From: Thermomonas carbonis
Lineage (GTDB): Bacteria; Pseudomonadota; Gammaproteobacteria; Xanthomonadales; Xanthomonadaceae
Reading direction: 5' to 3'
Assembly: GCF_014396975.1 (NCBI RefSeq)
Contig: NZ_CP060719.1
Coordinates: 745,501 to 809,500, forward strand
Length of the DNA: 64,000 bases
In this document: positions 37,431 through 46,534 of the stretch, piece by piece
Layout of the letters: every line of letters starts with the position of its first letter
Numbering within the stretch: the first letter of the stretch is position 1
Position numbers and translations under genes: made by a program
The notes under the pieces: model-generated
What the model was told of the DNA's origin: nothing
Databases searched by the model: none
The model's input: the letters and a program-made list of their open reading frames with translations, nothing else

Positions 37431-38396
37431 ATGACATCGATGGGACGGCGATTGCTTTGCTTGCTGGCGATATGCGGAATGCCCGGCGCGGCGGCCGCAC
37501 ACCCCGACCCGATGCCCGGCGCCGGGTGCGAAGCCGCGTATGCGACCTTGCCGCAAGGCGCGATCCTCGACCTGCTCGACCCCGCGGCACCAGCGGATCG
37601 TCGGCAAGCGGCACTGGCTGCGTACCAGCAACTCGCCACCATGCGCGAGTGTCCGGAGTTCGGGTACACGGTCGGCCAGCTGTACCGGCATGGCGAGTAC
37701 CTGCCAGGCAACTTGCTGCCGCAGGACATCGACAAGGCACGCGCATTGATCCTGCCGATGGCGGAAAGCGGCCACTTGGGCGCCTATGCCGACCTGGCAG
37801 AAATGGAGATGCGCCACGCCAACGCCCGCGACGCGATGAAATGGACGCAGGTCTACCTGCACTACGTGGAGAAACTCCTGATACCGGCGCTGGACGATGC
37901 CAGCGACACACGTTTCCAGCGCTCCGCCTACAACGGCAACCTGCTCGCCCGTACGGAACTCATCTGGCGCTACGCACGCCCGAGCCTGCCCCGTAAACTC
38001 GTGCGCGAGGACTTCAACGCGTACCTGGACCAGCACGGCAAGCAGGTCGAGCAACGCATGCGAGAGCGGCAAGCGGGCCGCAACCTGCGAGCCTCAGCAC
38101 AGGACGGGGGCCCCACCCACGTCACCAGCAACAACGACAGCTGCGCCGTGAATGCCATCGACCGCATCGGCGCTGCCTCCGCCGCCTGGATCATCGAAGT
38201 GCTTCCCTCGGGGACGGTCGGGCGCGTCGTGCTGGAGAACTTCGTGCCCAAGCCGGGCGTGGCCGATACGCTGGCGACCTGCCTTGCCGGCTACCGCTTC
38301 GCGCCATTCGAAGGGACGTCGCCGGCAACCATCCGCATCTCGATGGTGATGGGATCCTCCGAGGGCGCGGCAATCAGTCGCAAGCGCCGCAAATAG
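37431..38396 (+). CDS. Exported Sel1-like/TonB-C-like protein, unknown function
   Basis: The product is about 321 residues from the ATG at 37431; ATG 37440 is also possible. A signal peptide (GRRLLCLLAICGMPGAAAA) directs it to the periplasm. The middle has a Sel1/TPR-like helical stretch (DIDKARALILPMAESGHLGA), and the last ~80 residues after a conserved-looking Cys resemble a TonB C-terminal domain (YRFAPFEGTSPATIRISMVM). There is no transmembrane anchor at the N-terminus, so it is not a classical TonB. I do not assign a function. Confidence 0.75.
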   Translation: MTSMGRRLLCLLAICGMPGAAAAHPDPMPGAGCEAAYATLPQGAILDLLDPAAPADRRQAALAAYQQLATMRECPEFGYTVGQLYRHGEYLPGNLLPQDIDKARALILPMAESGHLGAYADLAEMEMRHANARDAMKWTQVYLHYVEKLLIPALDDASDTRFQRSAYNGNLLARTELIWRYARPSLPRKLVREDFNAYLDQHGKQVEQRMRERQAGRNLRASAQDGGPTHVTSNNDSCAVNAIDRIGAASAAWIIEVLPSGTVGRVVLENFVPKPGVADTLATCLAGYRFAPFEGTSPATIRISMVMGSSEGAAISRKRRK

Positions 38397-38417
38397 GCCG
38401 CGAAGCGCAGTCCGCAC

Positions 38418-38498
38418 TCAGTAGGCGAACTCGCGAAACAACGGATCCACGCTAGTGTTCCATTCGCCATGGAACAGTTCCAGCTTGCGTTCGGCCGG
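38418..38498 (-). pseudogene. Duplicated 3' end of gshA (remnant)
   Basis: These bases encode 26 residues and a stop that match the gshA C-terminus, ending LFREFAY, with three amino acid differences but 14 base differences in 81. Most changes are therefore synonymous. Upstream of it similarity to gshA stops abruptly. It is probably the end of a diverged gshA allele left by an insertion or recombination. The intact gshA end is at 39039. Confidence 0.8.
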
Positions 38499-38568
38499 CG
38501 GTAGAACGCGCCCCGCACGTGCCGGGCACCGGGCCATGCCGAGCATGAATAGCGGCTCGTGGCTTGGA

Positions 38569-38874
38569 TTACCAGACGTTGCCCGCGCCAGGCGTATACG
38601 AAGAACCGACTACGGTGTTGGCGACGATGGTGTCGCAACGGATCATCCGCGCGTTGAGGATCATGGCGTCCACCGTGACCTGGGCACCCGTGAGCGTGAT
38701 GTTGCCTCCGCTTATCTGGATCATGCAGCCCGGTGAGCTGATGCGGATGTTGGCATCTTCGATCACGATGCCGACGCCCGCAGGCGAGGTGATGGTGACT
38801 TGCGGGCTGCTATCAGACACTTGGACTTGAGTGCCACCCTGTGTACGGAGCAGTGTCGGTGTCGGTTCTGGCAT
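38569..38874 (-). CDS. Small beta-repeat protein, resembles a phage/T6SS spike tip
   Basis: The 101-residue protein has a strong AGGAGG ribosome binding site (38884-38889, nine bases upstream). It is almost all alternating beta strands with short turns (VQVSDSSPQVTITS, IQISGGNITLTG, VTVDAMILNARM), as in the triple beta-helix needles of VgrG and gp5-like spikes. There is no signal peptide. No other injection-system gene is in the window. It lies between the gshA gene and the gshA 3' remnant, so it probably came in with that rearrangement. Function unassigned. Confidence 0.6.
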   Translation of the reverse strand: MPEPTPTLLRTQGGTQVQVSDSSPQVTITSPAGVGIVIEDANIRISSPGCMIQISGGNITLTGAQVTVDAMILNARMIRCDTIVANTVVGSSYTPGAGNVW

Positions 38875-39038
38875 GACGCGTTTCCTCCTGCGGTTGTGCG
38901 GCCACCTTCACTTCAACGCAATTCGGCGCCAATCGGGACATGCCGCTGACCGAGGCACCCACGATCCGAGGTCCGCGCCGTCGGTTGTCTCCCGGTGACC
39001 TGCATCGCCTCCGTCTCCCTTTTTCGCGCAGCTGAAGC

Positions 39039-40418
39039 TCAATAGGCGAATTCGCGGAACACCGGGTCCACGCTGCCGTTCCACTCGCCATGGAACAGGG
39101 CGAGCTTGCGCTCCGCCGGGGTCTCGCCTGCATCGGCGATGTCCATCAGCGGTTCGAGGAAACCGGATTCGTCGGTGCCGCAGGCATCCGCCTTGGCCCG
39201 GCGACGCAAGCCTGCATGCGCGATTTTCAAGGCCTCGATGGCAATGTCGCGCAGGGTGCCGTTGCGGAACGGCGTCTTCAGCGCGAGCTTCGGCACGCCA
39301 TCGCGCAAGGCGTTGCGTTCGACCATCGAGAAATCCTTGACCAGGTCCCACGCCGCATCCAGCGCGGCATCGTCATACAACAGGCCGACCCAGAACGCCG
39401 GCAACGCGCAAAGCCGGTTCCACGGACCACCATCGGCGCCGCGCATCTCCAGGAACTTCTTCATCCGCACTTCCGGGAAGGCGGTGGTCATGTGGTCGTT
39501 CCAGTCGCGGATCGTTGGCAGCGCGCCGGGCAGCACGTCCAGTTCGCGGCGCAGGAACTTGCGGAACGACTTGCCGCTGGCATCGATGTATTCGCCGTCG
39601 CGATAGCTGAAGTACATCGGCACGTCGAGCAGGTAATCGACGTAACGCTCGTAGCCGAAACCGTCCTCGAACACGAAGTCGAGCATTCCGGTGCGGTCGC
39701 GGTCGGTGTCGGTCCAGATATGCGAGCGGTAGCTGAGCTGGCCGTTCGGCTTGCCTTCGGTGAACGGCGAATCCGCGAACAGCGCAGTGGCGATCGGTTG
39801 CAGCGCCAGCGACACTCGGAACTTCTTCACCATGTCCGCTTCGGATGCGTAATCCAGGTTGACCTGCACCGTGCAGGTGCGCGTCATCATGTCCAGGCCC
39901 AGCGTGCCGACCTTCGGCATGTAGTCGCGCATGATCCGGTAGCGGCCCTTCGGCATCCACGGCATCTCGTCGCGCCGCCACTTCGGCTGGAAGCCCATGC
40001 CGAGGAAGCCGAGCTGCAATTCATCGGCGACCGCACGCACCTCGCGCAGGTGGCTGCCGACTTCCTTGCAGGTGTCGTGGATGGTTTCGACCGGCGCGCC
40101 GGAGAGTTCCAGTTGCCCGGCCGGCTCCAATGTCACCGAGGCCATGTCCTTGGTCAGCGCGATCACCCGCGCAGGCTGGCCATCCACGCTTTCCTCGTAC
40201 GGCGTCCAACCGAAGCGCGTGAGTCCTTTCAGCACGGCCTCGATGCCGCGCTCGCCGTCGAAGGTCGGCGGCCGCAGGTCATCCAGGCGGAAGCCGAATT
40301 TTTCGTGCTCGGTGCCGATGCGCCAGGCCTCGATCGGCTTTTCGCCGGAGGCTATGACCTCGACTAGCTGCCGGTAATCGGTGATCGGGGTGTCGTTGGC
40401 GTTGCTGGGTCCGGACAT
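39039..40418 (-). CDS. gshA: Glutamate-cysteine ligase, plant-type
   Basis: The 459-residue protein belongs to the GCS2 family of alphaproteobacteria, xanthomonads and plants, not the E. coli GshA type. Marks are [12 protein letters not shown], the [13 protein letters not shown] active-site strand, [20 protein letters not shown] and [11 protein letters not shown]. It joins glutamate and cysteine with ATP, the first step of glutathione synthesis. Glutathione is also needed by adhC-fghA and the CGFS glutaredoxin in this window. No partner gene is adjacent. A diverged copy of its 3' end lies 620 bp downstream. Confidence 0.95.
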   Translation of the reverse strand: MSGPSNANDTPITDYRQLVEVIASGEKPIEAWRIGTEHEKFGFRLDDLRPPTFDGERGIEAVLKGLTRFGWTPYEESVDGQPARVIALTKDMASVTLEPAGQLELSGAPVETIHDTCKEVGSHLREVRAVADELQLGFLGMGFQPKWRRDEMPWMPKGRYRIMRDYMPKVGTLGLDMMTRTCTVQVNLDYASEADMVKKFRVSLALQPIATALFADSPFTEGKPNGQLSYRSHIWTDTDRDRTGMLDFVFEDGFGYERYVDYLLDVPMYFSYRDGEYIDASGKSFRKFLRRELDVLPGALPTIRDWNDHMTTAFPEVRMKKFLEMRGADGGPWNRLCALPAFWVGLLYDDAALDAAWDLVKDFSMVERNALRDGVPKLALKTPFRNGTLRDIAIEALKIAHAGLRRRAKADACGTDESGFLEPLMDIADAGETPAERKLALFHGEWNGSVDPVFREFAY

Positions 40419-40586
40419 GCGTGGCTTCCCCTGTGGACGCGCAGCATAGCCCGCAGCGATGACGGCCGGCAGTGCGCCTCCCGGCTTTCAGTGTTGCGGC
40501 TGCATACGTATTCCCGGCCGAATCCGTTGTCCCCGCATCGGCGCGCTTGTAGCCTCGCTCGCACATCGCTGCCTTGGAGGGGCCTG

Positions 40587-42428
40587 ATGCGCACGATCCT
40601 CTGCACGCTCGCGTTGCTGCTCGGCTTTTCCGCACCCGTGCGCGCCATCGACATCGAACGCGTCGAACCCGCCAACTGGTGGGTCGGCATGCAGCACAAC
40701 CGGGTCGAGTTGCTGGTGCACGGCAACGGCATCGCGACATCGACGCCGCGGCTGTCGCACCACGGCGTGGCCATCGTCGATGTGCAGAAGACCGACAACC
40801 CCAACTACCTGTTCGTGACCGTCGAGATCGCGGCCGACGCCACGCCCGGCAACTTCGACATCGCCTTCGTCGACGCCGGCAAGATCGTGGCGACGCATCC
40901 GTGGCGACTCGACGCGCGCGAGCCCGGCTCCGCGCAGCGCCGCGGCTTCGATGCGCACGATGCGATCTACCTGATCACGCCCGATCGCTTCGCCAACGGC
41001 GATCCATCCAACGACAGCGTCCCCGGCATGCGCGAAGCCGCCAACCGCGCGAGTCCGAACGGCCGTCACGGAGGCGACATCGCCGGCATCCGCAAGCACC
41101 TGGACTACATCGCCGGCATGGGCTTCACCCAGCTGTGGCCGACGCCGTTCCTGGAAAACGACCAACCCGAATACAGCTATCACGGCTACGCGATCACCGA
41201 TCTCTACAAGACCGATCCGCGCATGGGCAGCAACGAGGACGTGCGTGCGCTGTCGCGCGAGGCGAAGTCGAAGGGCGTCGGCATCGTCATGGACATCGTG
41301 CTCAACCATATCGGCTCGCAGCACTGGTGGATGCGCGATCTGCCGGCGAAGGACTGGATCAACCACGGCGGCAGGTTTGCGCCGACCAACCATCGCCGCA
41401 CCACGGTGCAGGATCCGCATGCGGCACCGGCGGATCGCGAGGCCTTCACCGACGGCTGGTTCGTCGATGCGATGCCCGACCTCAACCAGCGCAACCCGCA
41501 CCTGGCGCGCTATCTCATCCAGAACACGTTGTGGTGGATCGAGTACGCCGGGCTTTCCGGGATCCGCGAGGACACCTTCGGCTATGCCGATGCTGACTTC
41601 CTCAGCGCGTGGGCGAAGGCGGTGCTCACCGAGTACCCGAACTTCGCGATGGTCGGCGAGGAATGGAGCATCAACCCGATGGTCGTCGCCCATTGGCAGC
41701 GCGGCAAACAGAACGCCAGCGGCCATGTCCCGCACATGCCCAGCATGATGGACTTCCCGATCCACATCGCCCTGCGCACAGCGCTGGTGCAGCCGGAAGG
41801 CTGGGACACGGGCTGGGTGAATCTGTACGAGATGCTGGCCAACGATTTCGTCTACCCGGATCCCGATGCGCTGGTGGTGTTCGCCGAGAACCACGACACC
41901 GCGCGCCTGTTCGCCCACCTGGACGGCGACCTGGCCGCATGGAAGCTCGGCATGGCCTACCTGGCCACCGTGCGCGGCACGCCGCAGTTCTATTACGGCT
42001 CCGAAGTGCTGCTGCGCGGCCCGAAGGAACGCAACGACGGCCAGCTGCGCGCCGACATGCCCGGCGGCTGGGCCGGCGATACCGCGAATGCCTTCACCGG
42101 CAACGGATTGAGCGCCGCGCAACGCGACGCACAGGCCTACACCCGCGCGCTGTTCGACTGGCGCAAACGCACGCCATTGCTGCACACCGGCAAGCTCACC
42201 CACTTCGCGCCGCAGGATGGCGTGTACGTGTACTTCCGCCACGAAGGCGGGCGTAGCGTGATGGTGGCCCTCAACAAGAACGCCAAGCCGACATCGCTCG
42301 CGCTGGATCGCTTCGATGCTTTCCTGCGCGGCCGCACGGCGCGCGATGCGCTGAGCGCCAAGCCAGTGGGGATGGGCAGGGCACTTGAACTGCCGGCGAT
42401 GTCGGCAACGCTACTGGAGATCGAATGA
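40587..42428 (+). CDS. Exported alpha-amylase family glycoside hydrolase (GH13, cyclomaltodextrinase-like)
   Basis: The 613-residue protein starts after a TTGGAGGGG ribosome binding site and has a signal peptide ending PVRA. An N-terminal immunoglobulin-like domain (about 20-120) precedes the GH13 barrel. Catalytic motifs are GIREDTFGY (nucleophile Asp), MVGEEWSIN (acid Glu) and FAENHDTARL (third Asp), with DIVLNHIG as region I. The layout fits neopullulanase/cyclomaltodextrinase SusA-type enzymes acting on maltodextrins in the periplasm. No transporter genes adjoin it. Confidence 0.9.
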   Translation: MRTILCTLALLLGFSAPVRAIDIERVEPANWWVGMQHNRVELLVHGNGIATSTPRLSHHGVAIVDVQKTDNPNYLFVTVEIAADATPGNFDIAFVDAGKIVATHPWRLDAREPGSAQRRGFDAHDAIYLITPDRFANGDPSNDSVPGMREAANRASPNGRHGGDIAGIRKHLDYIAGMGFTQLWPTPFLENDQPEYSYHGYAITDLYKTDPRMGSNEDVRALSREAKSKGVGIVMDIVLNHIGSQHWWMRDLPAKDWINHGGRFAPTNHRRTTVQDPHAAPADREAFTDGWFVDAMPDLNQRNPHLARYLIQNTLWWIEYAGLSGIREDTFGYADADFLSAWAKAVLTEYPNFAMVGEEWSINPMVVAHWQRGKQNASGHVPHMPSMMDFPIHIALRTALVQPEGWDTGWVNLYEMLANDFVYPDPDALVVFAENHDTARLFAHLDGDLAAWKLGMAYLATVRGTPQFYYGSEVLLRGPKERNDGQLRADMPGGWAGDTANAFTGNGLSAAQRDAQAYTRALFDWRKRTPLLHTGKLTHFAPQDGVYVYFRHEGGRSVMVALNKNAKPTSLALDRFDAFLRGRTARDALSAKPVGMGRALELPAMSATLLEIE

Positions 42429-42518
42429 GGTGATCGCGACGGCGAGACCGTCGGCTGAATCGCGCAGCGGCATTCGAGCCGCGCAGCGATCACCAAGCGG
42501 TAGGCGCCGGCGCTGCGA
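42429..42518. repeat. Dispersed intergenic repeat, copy 2
   Basis: A perfect 9-bp outer stem (GGTGATCGC 42429-42437 with GCGATCACC 42486-42494) encloses two small hairpins (42438-42452 and 42467-42482). The inner hairpins and the 20-nt block that follows match the copy at 8922-9068. It lies between the convergent amylase and engB genes and could end both transcripts, though it has no T-run. Confidence 0.7.
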
Positions 42519-42529
42519 CTAACCGGCTT

Positions 42530-43147
42530 CTAGATTTCCAGCCAGCCCGCCACGACCGCGCGCAGTTCGTCGACGCCCTGCTTGGTCTCGCCGGAAAAGC
42601 CCTGCACGCTGACGCTGTCGCCATATGTCGCCGACAGATCCTTGCGCACGGCCTGCACGGTATTCATCGCCGCGCCGCGGGAGAGCTTGTCGGCCTTGGT
42701 CAACAAGGCATGCGCGGGCAGGCCGCGACGCATCGCATAACCGATCATCGAGCGGTCGTAGTCCTTCAGCGGATGGCGGATATCCATCACCACGACCAGC
42801 CCGGCCAGGGCATCGCGGCTGCCGAAGTAGCCATCCAGGAACGCCTGCCAGTGCGCCTGCAGGTCCTGCGGCACCTTGGCGTAGCCGTAGCCCGGCAGGT
42901 CGACGAGGTACTTGCCCTCGTGCGGCGGCAGTCCGAAGTACACCAGTTGCTGGGTGCGGCCCGGCGTCTTGGACACCCGCGCCAGCGCGTTGCGACCGCA
43001 CAGCGCGTTCAGCGCCGAGGACTTGCCGGCGTTGGAACGGCCGGCAAAGGCGACCTCGCGACCGCCATCCGGCGGCAGTTGGCGGTGGGTATGCGCGGCC
43101 AGCAGGTAGTCGGCGCGGTTGAACGGATTGGGGACGGCCATCGCCAT
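42530..43147 (-). CDS. engB: Ribosome biogenesis GTPase YsxC/EngB
   Basis: The 205-residue GTPase has the G1 GRSNAGKSSALN, G2 TPGRTQQL, G3 DLPGYGYA, G4 TKADKLS and G5 SGET motifs in normal order. EngB is an essential factor for 50S subunit assembly. Two ATGs two codons apart (43147 and 43141) are possible starts. It is divergent from the cytochrome c4 gene. Confidence 0.95.
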   Translation of the reverse strand: MAMAVPNPFNRADYLLAAHTHRQLPPDGGREVAFAGRSNAGKSSALNALCGRNALARVSKTPGRTQQLVYFGLPPHEGKYLVDLPGYGYAKVPQDLQAHWQAFLDGYFGSRDALAGLVVVMDIRHPLKDYDRSMIGYAMRRGLPAHALLTKADKLSRGAAMNTVQAVRKDLSATYGDSVSVQGFSGETKQGVDELRAVVAGWLEI

Positions 43148-43287
43148 AGGATGCCACGTCGCCGCTTGCGACCTGCCTTGGCGGGGTCGTCGCCGCCCGC
43201 GCAGGTTTGACCACCTAAGGCCGGCCGACCATAATTCGCCAGTTCAGCGGCTCCCGGCCGCACCTGCATTGGTATTTGGAGTTCCGC

Positions 43288-44058
43288 ATGCGTCTTGCCC
43301 GCGTCCATGGTCTCGTCGGCCTTGCCTGCCTTGTTCTGGCCGCCGCCGCGTATGCACAGAGCACCGCCGTTGCCGTTCCCGACAACGCCCCGGTCCAGGC
43401 CGCGCCGCTGGACGACAAGCCCGCCACTTGGGGTGATGCCAAGGCCGGCCAGAGCAAGGCCGGTGCCTGCGCCGCGTGCCACGGCGTGGATGGCAACGCG
43501 ATGCTGCAGAACGCGCCGCGGATCGCCGGCATGCCGGAACGCTACATCGCCCAGCAGCTCGCCCTGTTCAAGCACGGCGAACGCACCGGCGGTCTGGCTG
43601 CACTGATGGCCCCGTATGCCGCCCCGTTGTCCAACCAGGACATGCGCGACCTCGGTGCGTGGTTCGCGACCCAGAAGCCCGCCGCTGGCGTGGCCGACGA
43701 CAGCGTCATCGCCGCTGGCCCGAACAAGGGCCTGAAGTTCTACCAGGTGGGCGAACGCCTGTATCGCGCTGGCGACGCCGCCCGCGGCATCCCCGCCTGC
43801 ATGGCCTGCCACGGTCCGTCCGGTGCTGGCAACCCGGGTCCGTCCTACCCGTCGCTGCACGGCCAGGAAACCGCCTACGTGGTGCGCCGCCTCGAGGAGT
43901 ATCGCGCCGGCACCAGCACCTACAAGGACGCCGCGCATTTCAATTTGATGGCCGGCATCGCCAAGCCGCTCAGCGACGAAGAGATCCGTTCGCTGGGCAG
44001 CTACGTGCAGGGCCTGCACGCACGCGCATCGGCCAAGCCGGCAAGTGCCGCCCCCTGA
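43288..44058 (+). CDS. Diheme cytochrome c4
   Basis: The 256-residue protein begins after a TTGGAG ribosome binding site and has a signal peptide ending AYA-Q. Two heme-c motifs, CAACH (61-65) and CMACH (171-175), sit in two similar halves. Met ligand candidates are in each half. Cytochrome c4 carries electrons in the periplasm, mainly to terminal oxidases. Two DsbA genes follow directly; cytochrome c maturation needs controlled thiols, so the grouping makes sense. Confidence 0.93.
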   Translation: MRLARVHGLVGLACLVLAAAAYAQSTAVAVPDNAPVQAAPLDDKPATWGDAKAGQSKAGACAACHGVDGNAMLQNAPRIAGMPERYIAQQLALFKHGERTGGLAALMAPYAAPLSNQDMRDLGAWFATQKPAAGVADDSVIAAGPNKGLKFYQVGERLYRAGDAARGIPACMACHGPSGAGNPGPSYPSLHGQETAYVVRRLEEYRAGTSTYKDAAHFNLMAGIAKPLSDEEIRSLGSYVQGLHARASAKPASAAP

Positions 44059-44140
44059 TCCAAGCGGCGCGGCTTCACCATGCGTTCCGCCAGGCTTGCG
44101 CATGCTCGCCCGGCCCACCCTGATCGCCGGAGCTGAGTCG

Positions 44141-44833
44141 ATGCGCGCACTGCTGTTGTCCGTCACCCTCCTGCTGTCCGCCCTTGCCCTGCCGGCGCAC
44201 GCGCAGAAACAACTGCCCGGACTGACCGAAGGCACCGAGTACCGCTACATCGAGGACGGCAAGCCCTACCGCGCGGTGCCCGGCAAGATCGAGGTCGCCG
44301 AGGTATTCGGCTACTGGTGTCCGCATTGCGCGCATTTCGCGCCGATGCTGGAAAAGTGGAAGGCGACCATGCCGGCGAATGCGCAGCTGGTGCTGGTGCC
44401 GGCGATGTTCGATCCGAACGATGCCTATGCGCGCCTGTTCTTCATCGCCGAAGGGGCCAACGCCGTCAACGCGACCCACGCCAGCATCTTCCGTGCGGTC
44501 CACGAGACCAACGAACTGCCGCGCAAGGCCAGCATCGAGCAACTCACCGCGTACTACACGCGCTTGCCGGGCGTGAACGCCAAGGCATTCGCCGCTGCCC
44601 AGAAGGATGAGGCGACCCTGCAGGCCAAGGCCGCGAACGCCCGGGAATTCCAGGTGCGCAGCGACATCCCGGGCACGCCTTCGCTGGTCATCGCCGGCAA
44701 GTACCTGGTGCTCGGAAACAGTTTCGAAAGCATGCTCGACAACGCCCGCCGCGTGATCCTGGCGGCGGCGCCGGCCGCCAAGGCCAAGCCGAAGCCTGCA
44801 GCGGCCAAGCCCGCCGCCAAGCCCCGCACCTGA
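44141..44833 (+). CDS. dsbA: Thiol:disulfide interchange protein DsbA
   Basis: The 230-residue periplasmic protein has a signal peptide ending AHA, a thioredoxin-fold active site CPHC (Cys60, Cys63) and a cis-proline loop (IPGTPSLVIAGK). DsbA oxidises cysteine pairs in newly exported proteins. The C-terminal ~25 residues are a Lys/Ala/Pro tail, which is unusual for E. coli DsbA but seen in xanthomonads. The start at 44141 follows GGAGCTGAG. It is followed after 24 bp by a second DsbA. Confidence 0.93.
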   Translation: MRALLLSVTLLLSALALPAHAQKQLPGLTEGTEYRYIEDGKPYRAVPGKIEVAEVFGYWCPHCAHFAPMLEKWKATMPANAQLVLVPAMFDPNDAYARLFFIAEGANAVNATHASIFRAVHETNELPRKASIEQLTAYYTRLPGVNAKAFAAAQKDEATLQAKAANAREFQVRSDIPGTPSLVIAGKYLVLGNSFESMLDNARRVILAAAPAAKAKPKPAAAKPAAKPRT

Positions 44834-44857
44834 CATCATCGACCGACCGGAACCGCC

Positions 44858-45739
44858 ATGACCGCATCGCGCTACGCCCTGCTGCTCCTCGCCCTGCTCC
44901 CGCTGGCTGCCTGCAAGAACGACGCGCCTGCGCCGGTCACCGATTCATCAACCGCTGCCGCACCGGTTGCCAGCGTGCAGCAGGCCAGTTCCGAAGATCC
45001 GGCGCAGAAGGCCGCCGCCGAGGCCGCGATCCGGGCCGCCGAGGAAGCCGCCGCGAAGGCCCCGCCCCTGGTCGCGGGCGTGGATTACGTCGACATTCCG
45101 AACGGCCAGCGCTTCAACACCACCGACGGCCGCATCGAGGTGGTGGAAGTGTTCGGTTATGTCTGCCCGTTCTGCGCCTCGGTGCAACCGATGGTCAGCG
45201 CGATGAAGGCCAAATTCCCGGCCGACGTGCACATGGTCTATGTGCCGGCGGCGTTCGGCGGGACGTGGGACAACTATGCCAAGGCCTTCTACACCGCCGA
45301 GGCGATGGGCCTGGTCGACAAGACCCATGACGCGATGTTCCGCGCGATCCATATCGACAAGACCCTGAAGGGCGAGCGCGGCATGGATACGCCGGAGCAG
45401 ATCGCCGCGTTCTACGGCAACTACGGTGCGGATCCGAAGCAGTTCACCAGCAGCATGCAGAGCTTCGCGGTGGCCACCAAGGTCAACAGCGGCAAGCAGT
45501 TCATCCTGAATGCCTTCAGCAACGGCGACTCGCCCAGCACCCCGGCCTTCATCGTCGACGGCAAGTACCGGGTCAAGGGTAAGTCGGTCGACGACGTGTT
45601 CCGCGTGCTCAACCAGCTGATCGTGGCCGAGCGCGCCAAGAAAGCCGCGGCCGCGCCGGCAGCGGCTCCGGCCGCAACGGATGCCGCGGCACCGGTTGCG
45701 CCCGCGGAAACGCCCGCAGCTGCCGCGCCGCAGGCCTGA
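44858..45739 (+). CDS. DsbA-family lipoprotein, second copy
   Basis: The 293-residue protein has a lipobox (LPLAAC, Cys19), then a low-complexity Ala/Glu linker (about 20-75) and a DsbA domain with CPFC (Cys103, Cys106) and cis-proline STPAFIVDGK. It ends in a long Ala/Pro tail. It is presumably anchored in a membrane and serves thiol oxidation together with the soluble DsbA upstream. Tandem DsbA genes are known in Xanthomonas and Xylella. Confidence 0.9.
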   Translation: MTASRYALLLLALLPLAACKNDAPAPVTDSSTAAAPVASVQQASSEDPAQKAAAEAAIRAAEEAAAKAPPLVAGVDYVDIPNGQRFNTTDGRIEVVEVFGYVCPFCASVQPMVSAMKAKFPADVHMVYVPAAFGGTWDNYAKAFYTAEAMGLVDKTHDAMFRAIHIDKTLKGERGMDTPEQIAAFYGNYGADPKQFTSSMQSFAVATKVNSGKQFILNAFSNGDSPSTPAFIVDGKYRVKGKSVDDVFRVLNQLIVAERAKKAAAAPAAAPAATDAAAPVAPAETPAAAAPQA

Positions 45740-45760
45740 TCAACGCAGAACCCGCCGCCT

Positions 45761-46519
45761 ATGGAGACGCGCCGGCTACGCCTGCTGAGCGCCAACATCC
45801 AGGCGGGTTCCAGCACCCGCGGCTACCAGGACTACGTCACCCGCAGCTGGTCGCACGTGTTGCCGGCCGGCAACAAGCGCGGTTCGCTGGACCTGATCGC
45901 CGAACTCGCGGGCCGGCACGACATCGTCGGCCTGCAGGAATCGGATCCCGGCAGCCTGCGCTCCGGTTTTACCAACCAGACCCATTATCTGGCGCAACGC
46001 GGTGGCTTCGCCTACTGGAGCCACCAGCCCAACCGGCGGATGGGCGGCGTCGCCTCGAGCGCCAACGGCCTGCTGAGCAAGCTGGAACCGAAACGGGTCG
46101 AGGAGCATTCGCTGCCCGGCCGGGTCAAGGGCCGCGGCGTGTTGATCGGCACCTTCGGCGATGGCGACGACGGGCTGACGGTGGCGGTGGCGCATCTGTC
46201 GCTGGGCGCGCAGTCGCGCAAGTCGCAAATCGACTTCATCGCCGAACTGCTGGGCGACCACCCGCATGCGGTGCTGATGGGCGACTTCAATTGCGACCCG
46301 GATCGCCCGGAGATGCAGGGCCTGTACCGCAATACCCGCCTGCAGCCGCCGGCGGATTGCGTGCCCACCTTCCCCTCGTGGCGACCGCAGCGCGCGATCG
46401 ACCATGTGCTGGTCACCCCGGCACTCGCCATCGCCGCCATGCAGGCCGTGCCGGCGGCGCATTCGGATCATCTGGCGTTGTCGGTGGAACTCGACGTGCC
46501 GGAACACGCCTTCGGCTGA
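45761..46519 (+). CDS. Endonuclease/exonuclease/phosphatase (EEP) family protein
   Basis: The 252-residue protein has the EEP metal and active-site motifs in order: LLSANIQAG, VGLQES, HLSLGAQ, MGDFNCDPD, and the C-terminal SDHLAL. No signal peptide is visible, so it is cytoplasmic. The substrate (DNA, phospholipid or inositol phosphate) cannot be told. It starts 21 bp after the second DsbA gene and may be in the same transcript. Confidence 0.88.
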   Translation: METRRLRLLSANIQAGSSTRGYQDYVTRSWSHVLPAGNKRGSLDLIAELAGRHDIVGLQESDPGSLRSGFTNQTHYLAQRGGFAYWSHQPNRRMGGVASSANGLLSKLEPKRVEEHSLPGRVKGRGVLIGTFGDGDDGLTVAVAHLSLGAQSRKSQIDFIAELLGDHPHAVLMGDFNCDPDRPEMQGLYRNTRLQPPADCVPTFPSWRPQRAIDHVLVTPALAIAAMQAVPAAHSDHLALSVELDVPEHAFG

Positions 46520-46534
46520 GCGGCCGCGCCCCGA

